Source of the DNA: Hyphomicrobium sp.
Lineage (GTDB): Bacteria > Pseudomonadota > Alphaproteobacteria > Rhizobiales > Hyphomicrobiaceae
DNA length: 34,608 nt
Direction of reading: 5' to 3'
Assembly: GCF_009026145.1 (NCBI RefSeq)
Contig: NZ_WBUE01000037.1
Span: forward strand, 1-34,608
The position numbers were made by a program, and so were the translations under genes. Positions 8,076 to 15,810 of this stretch are shown here, piece by piece (within the stretch, counting starts at the first letter, position 1; the number at the start of each line of letters is the position of its first letter). The notes under the pieces were generated by a model that worked only from the letters and a program-made list of their open reading frames with translations, made no database searches and was not told where the DNA came from.

Positions 8076-10682
8076 TCAAGCGGCGGCGCGGGCATCTCCC
8101 CAGGCGGAAAGCGTGATGCGATGCCCGCCCAGCTCCTCGAAGGCGCGCTCGCGGCAGGTCAGCACCAGAACCTGATGGCTCTGCGCCGCGTGACGGAGCG
8201 CCATGAACATGCGGGTGATGCGCTCATCGCCCGCATACGCCAGCGGGTCGTCGAGAATGAGCGGCGCCGGTGCCCCAGCATCGGCGAGCAGGCGGGCGAA
8301 GGCGAGGCGCACGAGCAGCGCCAGCTGCTCCTGCGTGCCGTCGCTGAGGCGCGCCAGCTCCTCGTTTGTCGCGCCGCGCTGTAGAGCCTGCGGCGCCAGA
8401 TCCTCGCCGAACACGAGCCGCGCCTGCGGCAACACGAGTTGCAGATAAGGCTCGAGCCGCGCAATGACCGGCCTGGCGAAGCGGTCGCGCGTGCGCGTCG
8501 CCGCCGCGTCGAGCTCTTGAGCCAGCAGCTGCAGGGCAGCAGCTTCCTCCTGCAAGTCGCGGCAGCGCGTCTCGGCGCGCGCACAAAGATCCGTCAGCTC
8601 ATCGACGCGTGCCGCAACGTCGTCGGCACGGTCGGATTTCAGCTCCCCTTCCAGGCCGGCTTCGAGGCGGCGCAGGCCAGCCAGCTCCTCGCGCGCGCCC
8701 TTGCAGGCCATTTCGGCCGCTTCGGCGGCGAGCTTCAGCTCCACGAGGCGGGCGTCGTCGGGTGCCTTCTCGCGCCAGGCCGCTCCCTCGCGCACGACAG
8801 CGTTCAGCGCCGATTGAGCGGCCCCGACGGCGGCGGCCTTCTCCAGGCGTGCGCCGACGCGCGCTGGCGGCGCACCCAGCTCGCCCGTCAGCTTGGCGAC
8901 CTGCTCGGCATAGCCGGCGACGCGCGCACGCAAGGTCGCCAGCTCCTCGCGCGTCTCCCGCTCGCTGCGCTCGGCCTCGGCGAGCTGCGCTTCGGCGGCG
9001 CCGAGCGCCTCCATCAGCTCGTGGGCGCGCGCCTCGATGGCATCCTGCGAGACAGCTTCCAGCGCATCGCCCGCCGGCGCCTGGGCGGCGAGCTCGGCAT
9101 GGGCGCGCTGCAGCCGCTCGATGCCATCCGGCGCCGATGCCTTGAGGCGTGCCGTTGCCTCGGCGAGCTTTGCCTCGCCGTCGCGGCGCTCGGCAAGGCG
9201 CGCTTCCGCCTCCTCCAGCGAAGCGGCGCCAGCGCGCTGCAACAATGCAGCGAATTGGCGGCGGTGGGCAGCGACATCGGCTTCGTCCTGCGCGACGTCG
9301 TCCGATTGGCCAGGGGCGATGGTGAGCGTGCCGACGCCGGCGATCTCCAGCGTGACGGGGCGTGTCGGCTGCAGCATTTGCCCGTCCGCCAGGGGGCGCC
9401 CGCCAACCATGATCTTGCCTTCAGCGCCCGGCGCATAGGCGAGCGACACGCGCGGTGCCGCCGCCGTCAGCCGCGCCTCGAGCTTGGCGATGCTCGCCGC
9501 CTCGCGCCGTGCGGCCTCGACGACCTTGTCTTCCGCCGGGTTGCCGGCCAGCGCGTCGATGATGGCGGCACGTTCACCGTGCGCGGCGCGTGCCGCCTGC
9601 AACCGCTGCGCAAGCTGCCCCAGCCGTTCGGCCCGCTCCAGCGCCCGCCGGTCGCGCTCCAAGCTCGCAATCGCATTCTTCAGCGCGTCCCGGGCGGCGC
9701 GGCTTTCGAGCGTGCGCGCCACGCAGGCACTTGCGCGCGCTTCGCACGCGGCGAGCAACGGCGCCATCTCGTCCGCCGCCACCTCCAGCCTCGCAAGATC
9801 GTCGACGCGGCGGTCGAAGGCTTCCAGCACCGCGGTGACGGCAGCAAGCTGGCGCTCGCAGGAGACGACGGCGCCTTCGGCTGCCTTGCACTTCTCGCGT
9901 GCCACGTGCGCCTCCGTAAAGAGCCGCCGCGCTTCTTCCGCCGCCAGCATGCGCTGATGTTCGCCGTCCGCGTCTGCAAGCTGTGATAGCCGCTTGCGGA
10001 GGGCCTCGAGCCGGTCGAGACGGTCCTGCGCGTCGGCGAGGCGCCGCTGAGCCTCTGTCAGCTGACGCAGCAGCTGATCGCGCTCATCGAGTGCCGCCTT
10101 CAGGACGCCCGTCGGCCGCGGCGGATTGTGGCTGGTGAAAAGGGTTGCCAGCTCATCGCGCACACGCGCCTCGACAAAGCGCGCGGCGCTGCCGTCGGCG
10201 ACGCTCTCCACCTCGCTTTCGATCGCCGCCATGAACGACTTGCCGCCGGTCTCGATCGGCGTCAGCGCGGCGAGCGGCGTTCCCTGCTCGACGCACAGGA
10301 GCGCAAAATGACCCGCGCCGCCGAGCAACTCGGTGAGCCGCGTTTCCGCATCGACGCCACGCGCGATGCTGCCCGATTGCAGGTCGCGCAATTCCGCGGC
10401 GGGCGCGGATAGAAACTGCTTGCGGATGCGCCACGGCTTACCGCCGATGTCGAAATCGACCTCGATCAGCGGTGCCCCACCCGTATACGGACGCAGCGCT
10501 TCGAGCTTGCGGTGCTTCGAGCGGTGCTGCTCGAACAAGGCGGTGCGCAGCGCCTTGAGGATGGTGGACTTGCCGAACTCGTTCGGCCCGGCGAGCACGT
10601 CGAGACCGCCTGTCAGTCCTTCCAGCGCCACCGGCGCGCTGAAACGGCCGACCTCCTTCAAACGAATGGCGCGGATCTTCAT
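8076..10682 (-). CDS. SbcC/YhaN-like AAA ATPase (Rad50-type)
   Basis: This 868-residue SMC/Rad50-like protein begins MKIRAIRLKEVGRFS and carries Walker A GPNEFGKST (32-40). Roughly 600 residues of Glu/Ala/Arg-rich coiled coil follow. The C-terminal ATPase half has the signature LSDGTQEQLALLVRLAF (about 779-798) and Walker B LILDDPLAYA (808-817). No CxxC zinc hook is visible in the central coil, which separates it from classical SbcC/Rad50 and fits the YhaN-type group. It probably pairs with the upstream phosphoesterase to process DNA ends. Its ATG overlaps the partner's TGA by 4 bp (10679-10682), indicating translational coupling. The operon has an SOS box, consistent with DNA repair. Exact DNA substrates cannot be inferred. 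Confidence 0.9.
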   Translation of the reverse strand: MKIRAIRLKEVGRFSAPVALEGLTGGLDVLAGPNEFGKSTILKALRTALFEQHRSKHRKLEALRPYTGGAPLIEVDFDIGGKPWRIRKQFLSAPAAELRDLQSGSIARGVDAETRLTELLGGAGHFALLCVEQGTPLAALTPIETGGKSFMAAIESEVESVADGSAARFVEARVRDELATLFTSHNPPRPTGVLKAALDERDQLLRQLTEAQRRLADAQDRLDRLEALRKRLSQLADADGEHQRMLAAEEARRLFTEAHVAREKCKAAEGAVVSCERQLAAVTAVLEAFDRRVDDLARLEVAADEMAPLLAACEARASACVARTLESRAARDALKNAIASLERDRRALERAERLGQLAQRLQAARAAHGERAAIIDALAGNPAEDKVVEAARREAASIAKLEARLTAAAPRVSLAYAPGAEGKIMVGGRPLADGQMLQPTRPVTLEIAGVGTLTIAPGQSDDVAQDEADVAAHRRQFAALLQRAGAASLEEAEARLAERRDGEAKLAEATARLKASAPDGIERLQRAHAELAAQAPAGDALEAVSQDAIEARAHELMEALGAAEAQLAEAERSERETREELATLRARVAGYAEQVAKLTGELGAPPARVGARLEKAAAVGAAQSALNAVVREGAAWREKAPDDARLVELKLAAEAAEMACKGAREELAGLRRLEAGLEGELKSDRADDVAARVDELTDLCARAETRCRDLQEEAAALQLLAQELDAAATRTRDRFARPVIARLEPYLQLVLPQARLVFGEDLAPQALQRGATNEELARLSDGTQEQLALLVRLAFARLLADAGAPAPLILDDPLAYAGDERITRMFMALRHAAQSHQVLVLTCRERAFEELGGHRITLSAWGDARAAA

Positions 10683-11806
10683 GCCTGCGCCCCCGCTTCC
10701 GCCTGCCGTGCCAGCGCGAACAGCCGCCGCAGCGCACGTCCTGCCACGGCCGCGTCGCCGCCGTCCCGCTCGGATGCCGCTTTCAGGCGCTGCGCGATCT
10801 CAGCGAGCACCGGCGAGCTCAGCGCTTCGAGATCGGCCGCGTCGGCGTAGGCGCTCACCCCGCGCATGTCGGGCGCGAGGTGGAACAGTTGCGGTGCCAG
10901 CTTGCCGAGACGCTCTTCGATGCGCGCCAACACGGTGAGCGGCACCGTGCCCGCGAGCTCCAGAGCCAGGAGACAGCGCGCCGCTGCGCTTCCCAGCCGT
11001 GCGACCTCCGCCTCGAGTGGCTCGAGCGAGTTTAACCCGTTGAGACTTTGCGCCCGCTGCAGCCAGGTGAAGTGCGCAGTTGGCACGCGCTCCACCTTGG
11101 GGGCACCGGCGCCGTCGATGCGCACGATCAGCGCGTTGCCGGGATCGTTGTCGCGAAATCCGTCCGGCTCGGGCGTGCCGGAATACCAAGCGCGCTCGGA
11201 GACGCGCGTTGTGCCGTGCCAGTCACCGAGCGCCAGATAGGCGAGCCCCGCCGACTTGGCGCGCGCCGGATCGATGGGCACGTTGGCCTCCCCGGCGCTG
11301 CCGAAGCCCTGCACGGAGCCGTGCGCGAGACCGATGCGCAGCGCGCCGGCGGCGGAGGGCGCGCGATCCATCCACGCCGTCGGATCGCTTTCCGTACGCT
11401 TGGCCGTCAGCGGCGCCGGCAGCAGCACCACGCCGGGAGCAATCTCCGCCGCCCTGGCTTCGAGATGTATGCACACGTTGGCCGGCAGACCGCCGGCGAC
11501 GACCGCCCCCCACACGCCTCCGGCGCGCGCCGGATCGTGATTGCCGGGCAAAAGATGCCAGGCGAGCGCTGGATAGGCCCTGAGGCGAGCGATGAGGTGC
11601 TCGCTCTGTGCCTCGGGAATGGTTTCGGCATCGAATACGTCGCCCGCCACGAGCACCGCCGAGCAGCCGCCGGCGATGGCCGCGCTCGCCAGCCGGTCCA
11701 CCGCTTGCAGGCGCTGATCGCGCAGCACCGCCGGCTTGTCGCCCGGAAACGAGCCGAAGCGCTTGCCGATCTGCCAGTCCGCCGTATGCAGGAAGGTAAA
11801 CCGCAT
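10679..11806 (-). CDS. SbcD/YhaO-like metallophosphoesterase, DNA repair nuclease
   Basis: This 375-residue calcineurin-like phosphoesterase belongs to the Mre11/SbcD/YhaO group. Metal-site motifs in order are HTADWQIGK (7-15), GDVFD (54-58), GNHD (87-90), AHGS (160-163) and GDWHG (193-197). Motif I normally reads D-x-H; here it is D10-W-Q12, so one usual metal-ligand histidine is a glutamine. A C-terminal region of about 120 residues probably docks the ATPase partner. The gene is first in a two-gene operon. The GTTC-N7-GTTC box at 11818-11832 is only 11 bp upstream of the ATG, and no clear Shine-Dalgarno is present, so the mRNA may have a very short or no leader. SOS induction is a strong inference from the site. 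Confidence 0.92.
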   Translation of the reverse strand: MRFTFLHTADWQIGKRFGSFPGDKPAVLRDQRLQAVDRLASAAIAGGCSAVLVAGDVFDAETIPEAQSEHLIARLRAYPALAWHLLPGNHDPARAGGVWGAVVAGGLPANVCIHLEARAAEIAPGVVLLPAPLTAKRTESDPTAWMDRAPSAAGALRIGLAHGSVQGFGSAGEANVPIDPARAKSAGLAYLALGDWHGTTRVSERAWYSGTPEPDGFRDNDPGNALIVRIDGAGAPKVERVPTAHFTWLQRAQSLNGLNSLEPLEAEVARLGSAAARCLLALELAGTVPLTVLARIEERLGKLAPQLFHLAPDMRGVSAYADAADLEALSSPVLAEIAQRLKAASERDGGDAAVAGRALRRLFALARQAEAGAQA

Positions 11807-11817
11807 AAACCTATAAT

Positions 11818-11832
11818 GTTCTATTTTTGTTC
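11818..11832 (-). promoter_or_regulatory. LexA (SOS) box of the yhaO/yhaN-like operon
   Basis: GTTC-TATTTTT-GTTC matches exactly the direct-repeat GTTC-N7-GTTC bound by alphaproteobacterial LexA. It lies between a -35-like TTGTTT (complement of 11836-11841) and an AT-rich -10-like ATTATA (complement of 11812-11817), so bound LexA would block RNA polymerase. The first gene downstream is a DNA-repair nuclease, which supports function. Confidence 0.8.
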
Positions 11833-11867
11833 ACTAAACAAGCCGGGAAAGATCACCCAGAACAAAG

Positions 11868-11876
11868 TTATCCACA
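11868..11876 (+). promoter_or_regulatory. perfect DnaA box
   Basis: TTATCCACA is the high-affinity DnaA consensus. It lies in the 151-bp gap between the phosphoesterase gene and the small acidic protein gene. A one-mismatch box (TTTTCCACA, minus strand, 12259-12267) lies about 390 bp away. There is no AT-rich unwinding region or box cluster, so this is not an obvious origin. Confidence 0.5.
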
Positions 11877-11957
11877 AGCTTGCCGGGACGTTCGCTGGCG
11901 GCCGCGCATCGCGCTACCGCCAGCTCGCTCGCGGGCTGTCCGTATGGTTCCCCTGCC

Positions 11958-12152
11958 TCAATCGTCGTCGTCGCCTTCCTCGTCCTCGTCGTCGTCGACC
12001 AGGCTCTTCAGGGTTTCGACGATCTGCAGCTCACCGTCCTCTTTCGATTCCACCAGCCATTCGGTCAGGATCGTCTCCCCCTGCTTGAAGACGACCTTGA
12101 ACGGCAGCTCGTCCCCCGTGACGGGGACGACATCGCCAGTGACAAATGCCAT
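11958..12152 (-). CDS. small acidic protein, function unknown
   Basis: I do not recognise the family. The 64-residue product starts MAFVTGDVVPVTGDELPFKV and looks like a small beta-rich domain (…FKQGETILTEWLVES…). It then has an amphipathic segment (ELQIVETLKSLV) and a tail of about a dozen Asp/Glu residues ending in DDDD. The start at 12152 is chosen because GGAGGG lies 4-5 nt upstream; an ATG four codons earlier (12164) overlaps that ribosome site. No signal peptide or membrane segment is seen, so it is probably cytoplasmic. The polyacidic tail could bind a basic partner or mimic nucleic acid. It is divergent from the FAD oxidoreductase gene and upstream of the SOS-box operon on the same strand, with about 150 bp between. 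Confidence 0.7.
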   Translation of the reverse strand: MAFVTGDVVPVTGDELPFKVVFKQGETILTEWLVESKEDGELQIVETLKSLVDDDEDEEGDDDD

Positions 12153-12190
12153 GAGACCCTCCATGCGTTTCGCTAGGCACGGCGTGAGAC

Positions 12191-12234
12191 GTGCGTAGCG
12201 TGACGCACCCTAATTAGGATTCGAAATATTTCGA
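12191..12234. promoter_or_regulatory. two inverted repeats in a divergent promoter region
   Basis: GTGCGT-AGCGTG-ACGCAC (12191-12208, perfect 6-bp arms) is followed by the perfect 14-bp palindrome TCGAAATATTTCGA (12221-12234) in a locally AT-rich stretch. Both lie between the divergent small acidic protein gene and the FAD oxidoreductase gene. They are candidate operators; the regulator is unknown. Confidence 0.35.
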
Positions 12235-12304
12235 GCGTAGCGCGGGCACCAATTCCCTTGTGGAAAACCGGGCAGGAACAAAATGTTGGCGCAGAGGGCT
12301 GAAG

Positions 12305-13438
12305 TTGGCCGCAGATATTGAGACGGCAGTCGTCGGCGGGGGGGTCATCGGTCTTGCGATTGCGCGCGCCTTAGCGCGCGCCGGCCACGAGGTGATGCTT
12401 CTGGAGCGGCACAGCCGCGTCGGCACCGAGACGAGCGCGCGCAACTCCGAGGTAATCCACGCCGGCATCTATTATCCGCCGGGGAGCCTGCGCGCGCAGC
12501 TGTGCGTTGGCGGCAAAGAGATGCTCTACGCGTTCTGCGCGGAGAACGGCGTCACCTACAAGCGCTGCGGCAAGCTGCTGGTCGCCACGCAAGCCGACGA
12601 GATACCCAAGCTCGAAGCGATCGCCGCTACGGCGGCGAAGAACGGTGTCGGAGACCTCAAGCGCCTCTCCGCCGACGACGTGCGGGCGCTCGAGCCGCAG
12701 GTCGCCTGCGTCGCCGGCTACCTGTCGCCGTCGACCGGCATCATAGACAGCCATGGCCTGATGCAGGCCCTCGAGGGCCACATCGCAGCGAGCGGCTGCA
12801 CAGTGGTGCTCAACACGGAGGTAATCGGCATTGCCGCGGGCGATGATGCATTCACACTCGAGACGCTGAGCGGCAGCGAGCGCGGATCGCTCACCGCGCG
12901 CAACCTGGTGCTCGCCGCCGGTCTCGGCGCCACAGCCCTCGGCCGCATGCTCGCCTGGCGCGCCGGGTACACACAGCCGGAGACCTACCCGGCGCGCGGA
13001 CACTACTTTGCCCTCTCGGGGCGTGCGCCGTTCCAGCATCTCGTCTATCCGATGCCGATCGGCGCCTGGCTCGGGGTGCATCTCACTTTGGATGTCAGCG
13101 GCCGGGCGCGCTTCGGCCCCGACATCGAATGGTGCGACAGCGTCGACTACGCGTTCGACGAGCAAGGCGGGAAACGGCTGGCGCGCTTCGAGAGCGAGAT
13201 CCGCCGCTATTGGCCGGCGCTCCCCGCTGGCGCGCTCAATCCCGACAGCGTCGGCGTGCGCCCGAAGCTCTATCGCGAGGGCGAGCCGGTGGCCGACTTC
13301 GCCATCCATGGCCCGCGCCAGCACGGCATCGAGCGTCTCGTGGCGCTTTACGGCATCGAGAGCCCCGGCCTCACGTCATCGCTGGCCATCGGAGATCTGG
13401 TCACGCGGCTGCTTTGCGAGGGGCACGAACGGCCCTAG
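12305..13438 (+). CDS. FAD-dependent oxidoreductase, LhgO/L-2-hydroxyglutarate dehydrogenase-like
   Basis: This DAO-superfamily flavoprotein has an N-terminal dinucleotide-binding fold (VVGGGVIGLAIARALARAG then VMLLER). The diagnostic LhgO/YgaF segment TSARNSEVIHAGIYYPPGS and the nearby KRCGKLLVAT follow. Relatives oxidise L-2-hydroxyglutarate to 2-oxoglutarate and pass electrons to the quinone pool; the substrate here is inferred from the family. The preferred start is TTG 12305 (377 residues), with GAGGG 6 nt upstream and only five residues before the first beta strand. The frame extends to a GTG at 12260 without a ribosome site. The C-terminal catalytic-domain signature (GVRPKLYREGEPVADFAI) is present. 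It is followed after 64 bp by the HtpX-like gene and may be cotranscribed with it. Confidence 0.87.
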   Translation: MAADIETAVVGGGVIGLAIARALARAGHEVMLLERHSRVGTETSARNSEVIHAGIYYPPGSLRAQLCVGGKEMLYAFCAENGVTYKRCGKLLVATQADEIPKLEAIAATAAKNGVGDLKRLSADDVRALEPQVACVAGYLSPSTGIIDSHGLMQALEGHIAASGCTVVLNTEVIGIAAGDDAFTLETLSGSERGSLTARNLVLAAGLGATALGRMLAWRAGYTQPETYPARGHYFALSGRAPFQHLVYPMPIGAWLGVHLTLDVSGRARFGPDIEWCDSVDYAFDEQGGKRLARFESEIRRYWPALPAGALNPDSVGVRPKLYREGEPVADFAIHGPRQHGIERLVALYGIESPGLTSSLAIGDLVTRLLCEGHERP

Positions 13439-13502
13439 GGTGCCGCCCTTTGGCGCGCGCACCCCGGGGGCGTCGGCGCCCTGCATATTGAGAGGGATTG
13501 CG

Positions 13503-15116
13503 ATGGCCAAACTTTACTTTGCCTCGTTGATCACCATTGGCCTGCTGCTCGCCATGGTGTTCGGCGTGGTTCTCGCTCTGCTCGTCTATGCCGGCACCGT
13601 CGACCTCGGGCTCGCCATCGCCATTACCATCGCCATCAACGCCGTGATCTGGCTCATCAGCCCGATGATCAGCGATTTCTCGCTGCGCTGGTTCAACAAG
13701 ATGGCGTTTCTCGATGACGCTGAGGTCAAGGCGCGCTTTCCAGGCGTGTACCAGCTGATGCACGACGCGGCCCGTCAGTATGGCTTTGGCGCGCCGCGCC
13801 TCGGCCTCATCCCCGACCGCAACCCCACCGCCTTCACCTACGGCATTCTGCGCTCGAATGCGCGCATCGTCGTCACCGACGGCATCTTCGAGTTCCTGAA
13901 TGAGGATGAGCAACGCGCCGTCGTCGCCCACGAGCTCGGCCATATCGTCAACCGCGACTTCATCGTCATGACGGCGGCGGGGACGCTGGTGCAGATCCTC
14001 TATCAGGTCTATGCGGCGGCCATGCGCTCGACGCGCTCGGGCGGCGGCAGCAAGAAGAACAACGGCCAGGCCCTCGTCGGCCTCGTCGCGCTGGCGCTCT
14101 ATTACGTCGGCATCTATCTGCTCTATTACCTCAGCCGCACGCGCGAATACCTCGCCGATGCGTTCTCCGCCGAGCGCGTTGAAGCGCGCCACCTCGCCGC
14201 CGCGCTGGTCAAGATCGCTTACGGCATCGTCAAGGTCGAGGACACCGACGCCACGCACAGTCTGCTGCAGAGCACACGCCACATGGGCGTCATCGACGTG
14301 AAGAACGCGCGCTACTCCGGGCTCGAAGCGGAGAGCGACCTGGGCGATCCTCAGCGTGCCTCCGAGGCGATGCTGTTCGATACACACAACCCGTGGGCGC
14401 GGCTCATCGAGCTCAACTCCACGCACCCCTTGACCGGCATGCGCATCGCCCACCTCGGCGACATTGCTCGCCAGCAGGCGCAAAGCTTCCCGCAATACGA
14501 CTTGCGAGCCGCCGCGCAGCGCTTGCGGCTTGATGAGGGCGCGCTGTGGCGCCAGTTCTGGTACGAGCTCGGCATCCTCGTGCTACCGCTCGCTCTGGCG
14601 GTGCTGGCCGGTGTGCTCGGTGACTGGCCGCTCATCCCCGCCGCCGCCGCGATCGGCGTCCTCGTCACGCTGCCGCTGCGCTACCCGTCCGGCGAAGCGC
14701 CGGCAGCAACGGTCGCCAGCCTGATGACCAATCCCGCCGCCTCTCCCGTCGTCGGGCGTCCGGCACGGCTCACCGGCAAGGCCATTGGCCGCGCTAATCC
14801 TGGCTTCATCGCGGGCGAGGACGTGATCTACCAGGATAAGACGGGCCTCGTTACCGCCGACTTCCGCTCCATGCTCGGCACCATCGGAGATCTCTTCGCC
14901 GGCTGGCGGCGCGTGCCGAAGCATCTTGGGCAGGACGGGCAGCTCACCGGCTGGTTCCGGCGTGGCATGGGCGGCTACGTAATCATGCAGGAGCTGACCT
15001 CGACCGCGGGGGCGTTGCGGGCGCGCCCCTATTTCTGGCAGGCCCTGCTGTCGATCCTCGTCATCGCGGCGACGGTAGTGCTGCTGGGCGCGGGAAAGCT
15101 AGAACTCGGGCTATGA
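13503..15116 (+). CDS. HtpX-like M48 zinc metalloprotease with long C-terminal extension
   Basis: This membrane-bound M48 protease belongs to the HtpX group that degrades damaged membrane proteins. From ATG 13503 (GAGAGGG 7 nt upstream) it is 537 residues, against about 290 for E. coli HtpX. Two N-terminal membrane helices (about 7-30 and 35-53) precede the zinc site HELGH (143-147). A membrane segment (about 190-210) is followed by the third-ligand motif REYLADAFSAE with Glu215. The additional C-terminal part has two predicted helices (about 350-375), then a beta-rich segment (GKAIGRANPGFIAGED…QDKTGL…GWFRRGMGGYV) and a final membrane helix (about 508-530). That extension occurs in a subset of M48 proteins; its function is unknown to me. 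An in-frame extension to 13008 overlaps the FAD gene and is not coding. Confidence 0.9.
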   Translation: MAKLYFASLITIGLLLAMVFGVVLALLVYAGTVDLGLAIAITIAINAVIWLISPMISDFSLRWFNKMAFLDDAEVKARFPGVYQLMHDAARQYGFGAPRLGLIPDRNPTAFTYGILRSNARIVVTDGIFEFLNEDEQRAVVAHELGHIVNRDFIVMTAAGTLVQILYQVYAAAMRSTRSGGGSKKNNGQALVGLVALALYYVGIYLLYYLSRTREYLADAFSAERVEARHLAAALVKIAYGIVKVEDTDATHSLLQSTRHMGVIDVKNARYSGLEAESDLGDPQRASEAMLFDTHNPWARLIELNSTHPLTGMRIAHLGDIARQQAQSFPQYDLRAAAQRLRLDEGALWRQFWYELGILVLPLALAVLAGVLGDWPLIPAAAAIGVLVTLPLRYPSGEAPAATVASLMTNPAASPVVGRPARLTGKAIGRANPGFIAGEDVIYQDKTGLVTADFRSMLGTIGDLFAGWRRVPKHLGQDGQLTGWFRRGMGGYVIMQELTSTAGALRARPYFWQALLSILVIAATVVLLGAGKLELGL

Positions 15117-15250
15117 ACGGGAATCGTTTCGGCCACAGCAGTAGCCGCATTGCCGCCCAGACCGTCGTGCATAGATTGTCGGCGGCCTCTGTTCGTGCAA
15201 AAGGGTGACGGACAGGTCGCGGACTGATTTGGGAGAGGAACGAGACGCGC

Positions 15251-15790
15251 ATGCAGGCCATCGCACTTTGCCTGGCGAGCCTTGCCGCCGTTGCCATGTC
15301 GGCGACGGCGCGCGCAGAAAATCTCGATGGGTATTGGATGGACTCGCACGGCGAGGTCATCCTGCAGTTCGGCCCGTGCGGCAGAGATCGTTGCGGCCGT
15401 GTCGCCTGGCTGAAGAAGCCGCGCGGCCCAGATCGCGGGCCATTGCGCGACTTCCGCAACTCCGACGCCAAGCTGCAATCGCGTTTCGTGTGCGGCCTGG
15501 TCGTCGTCACCGGATTCAAGAAGCAGCCTGACGGGACATGGGCGGACGGCAACGTCTACGTGCCCGACCACGGCATGAACTTCTCGGGCTACGCCGAGGT
15601 TCTCGACCGCAATCGCGTGAAGGTCACCGGCTACATGCTGCTGCCGATCTTCGGCTCCTCCGAGGTGTGGACGCGCATGCCGCGACGGCCACCCTCGTGC
15701 GAGGAGCAGGCGAAGATGATCTTCGAAGGCAAGTGGTCCGAGGACACCTCGGGCTGGCCGCCGGCGCCGCCGCCGGTCGCCTCGCGTTGA
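15251..15790 (+). CDS. secreted DUF2147 protein (first copy)
   Basis: This 179-residue exported protein has a signal peptide (about 1-22, MQAIALCLASLAAVAMSATA, cleavage after ARA). The DUF2147 pattern follows: an N-terminal LDGYWMDSHGEVILQFGPC, a Cys-rich turn CGRDRCGRVAWLKKP, a WADGNVYVPDHG segment and a closing VTGYMLLPIFGSSEVWTRM strand. DUF2147 proteins are small periplasmic beta-barrel-like proteins of unknown function. GAGAGGAA precedes the start by about 10 nt. The gene is followed after 20 bp by another secreted protein gene and then, at 16546, by a second DUF2147 gene, suggesting a local cluster of envelope proteins. The Pro-rich C-terminus (PPAPPPVASR) is probably disordered. Confidence 0.88.
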   Translation: MQAIALCLASLAAVAMSATARAENLDGYWMDSHGEVILQFGPCGRDRCGRVAWLKKPRGPDRGPLRDFRNSDAKLQSRFVCGLVVVTGFKKQPDGTWADGNVYVPDHGMNFSGYAEVLDRNRVKVTGYMLLPIFGSSEVWTRMPRRPPSCEEQAKMIFEGKWSEDTSGWPPAPPPVASR

Positions 15791-15810
15791 AGCCGGCGGG
15801 CGCAGCAGCC

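Noticed and set aside
8439..9986. 515-codon plus-strand open frame
   Set aside because: It is a shadow of the coiled-coil region of the YhaN-like ATPase; composition is Arg/Leu/Ala-rich with no domain.
11812..11817. TATAAT on the plus strand as a promoter
   Set aside because: No plus-strand gene follows within reach and no matching -35 is seen. The AT-rich word is better explained as part of the minus-strand SOS promoter.
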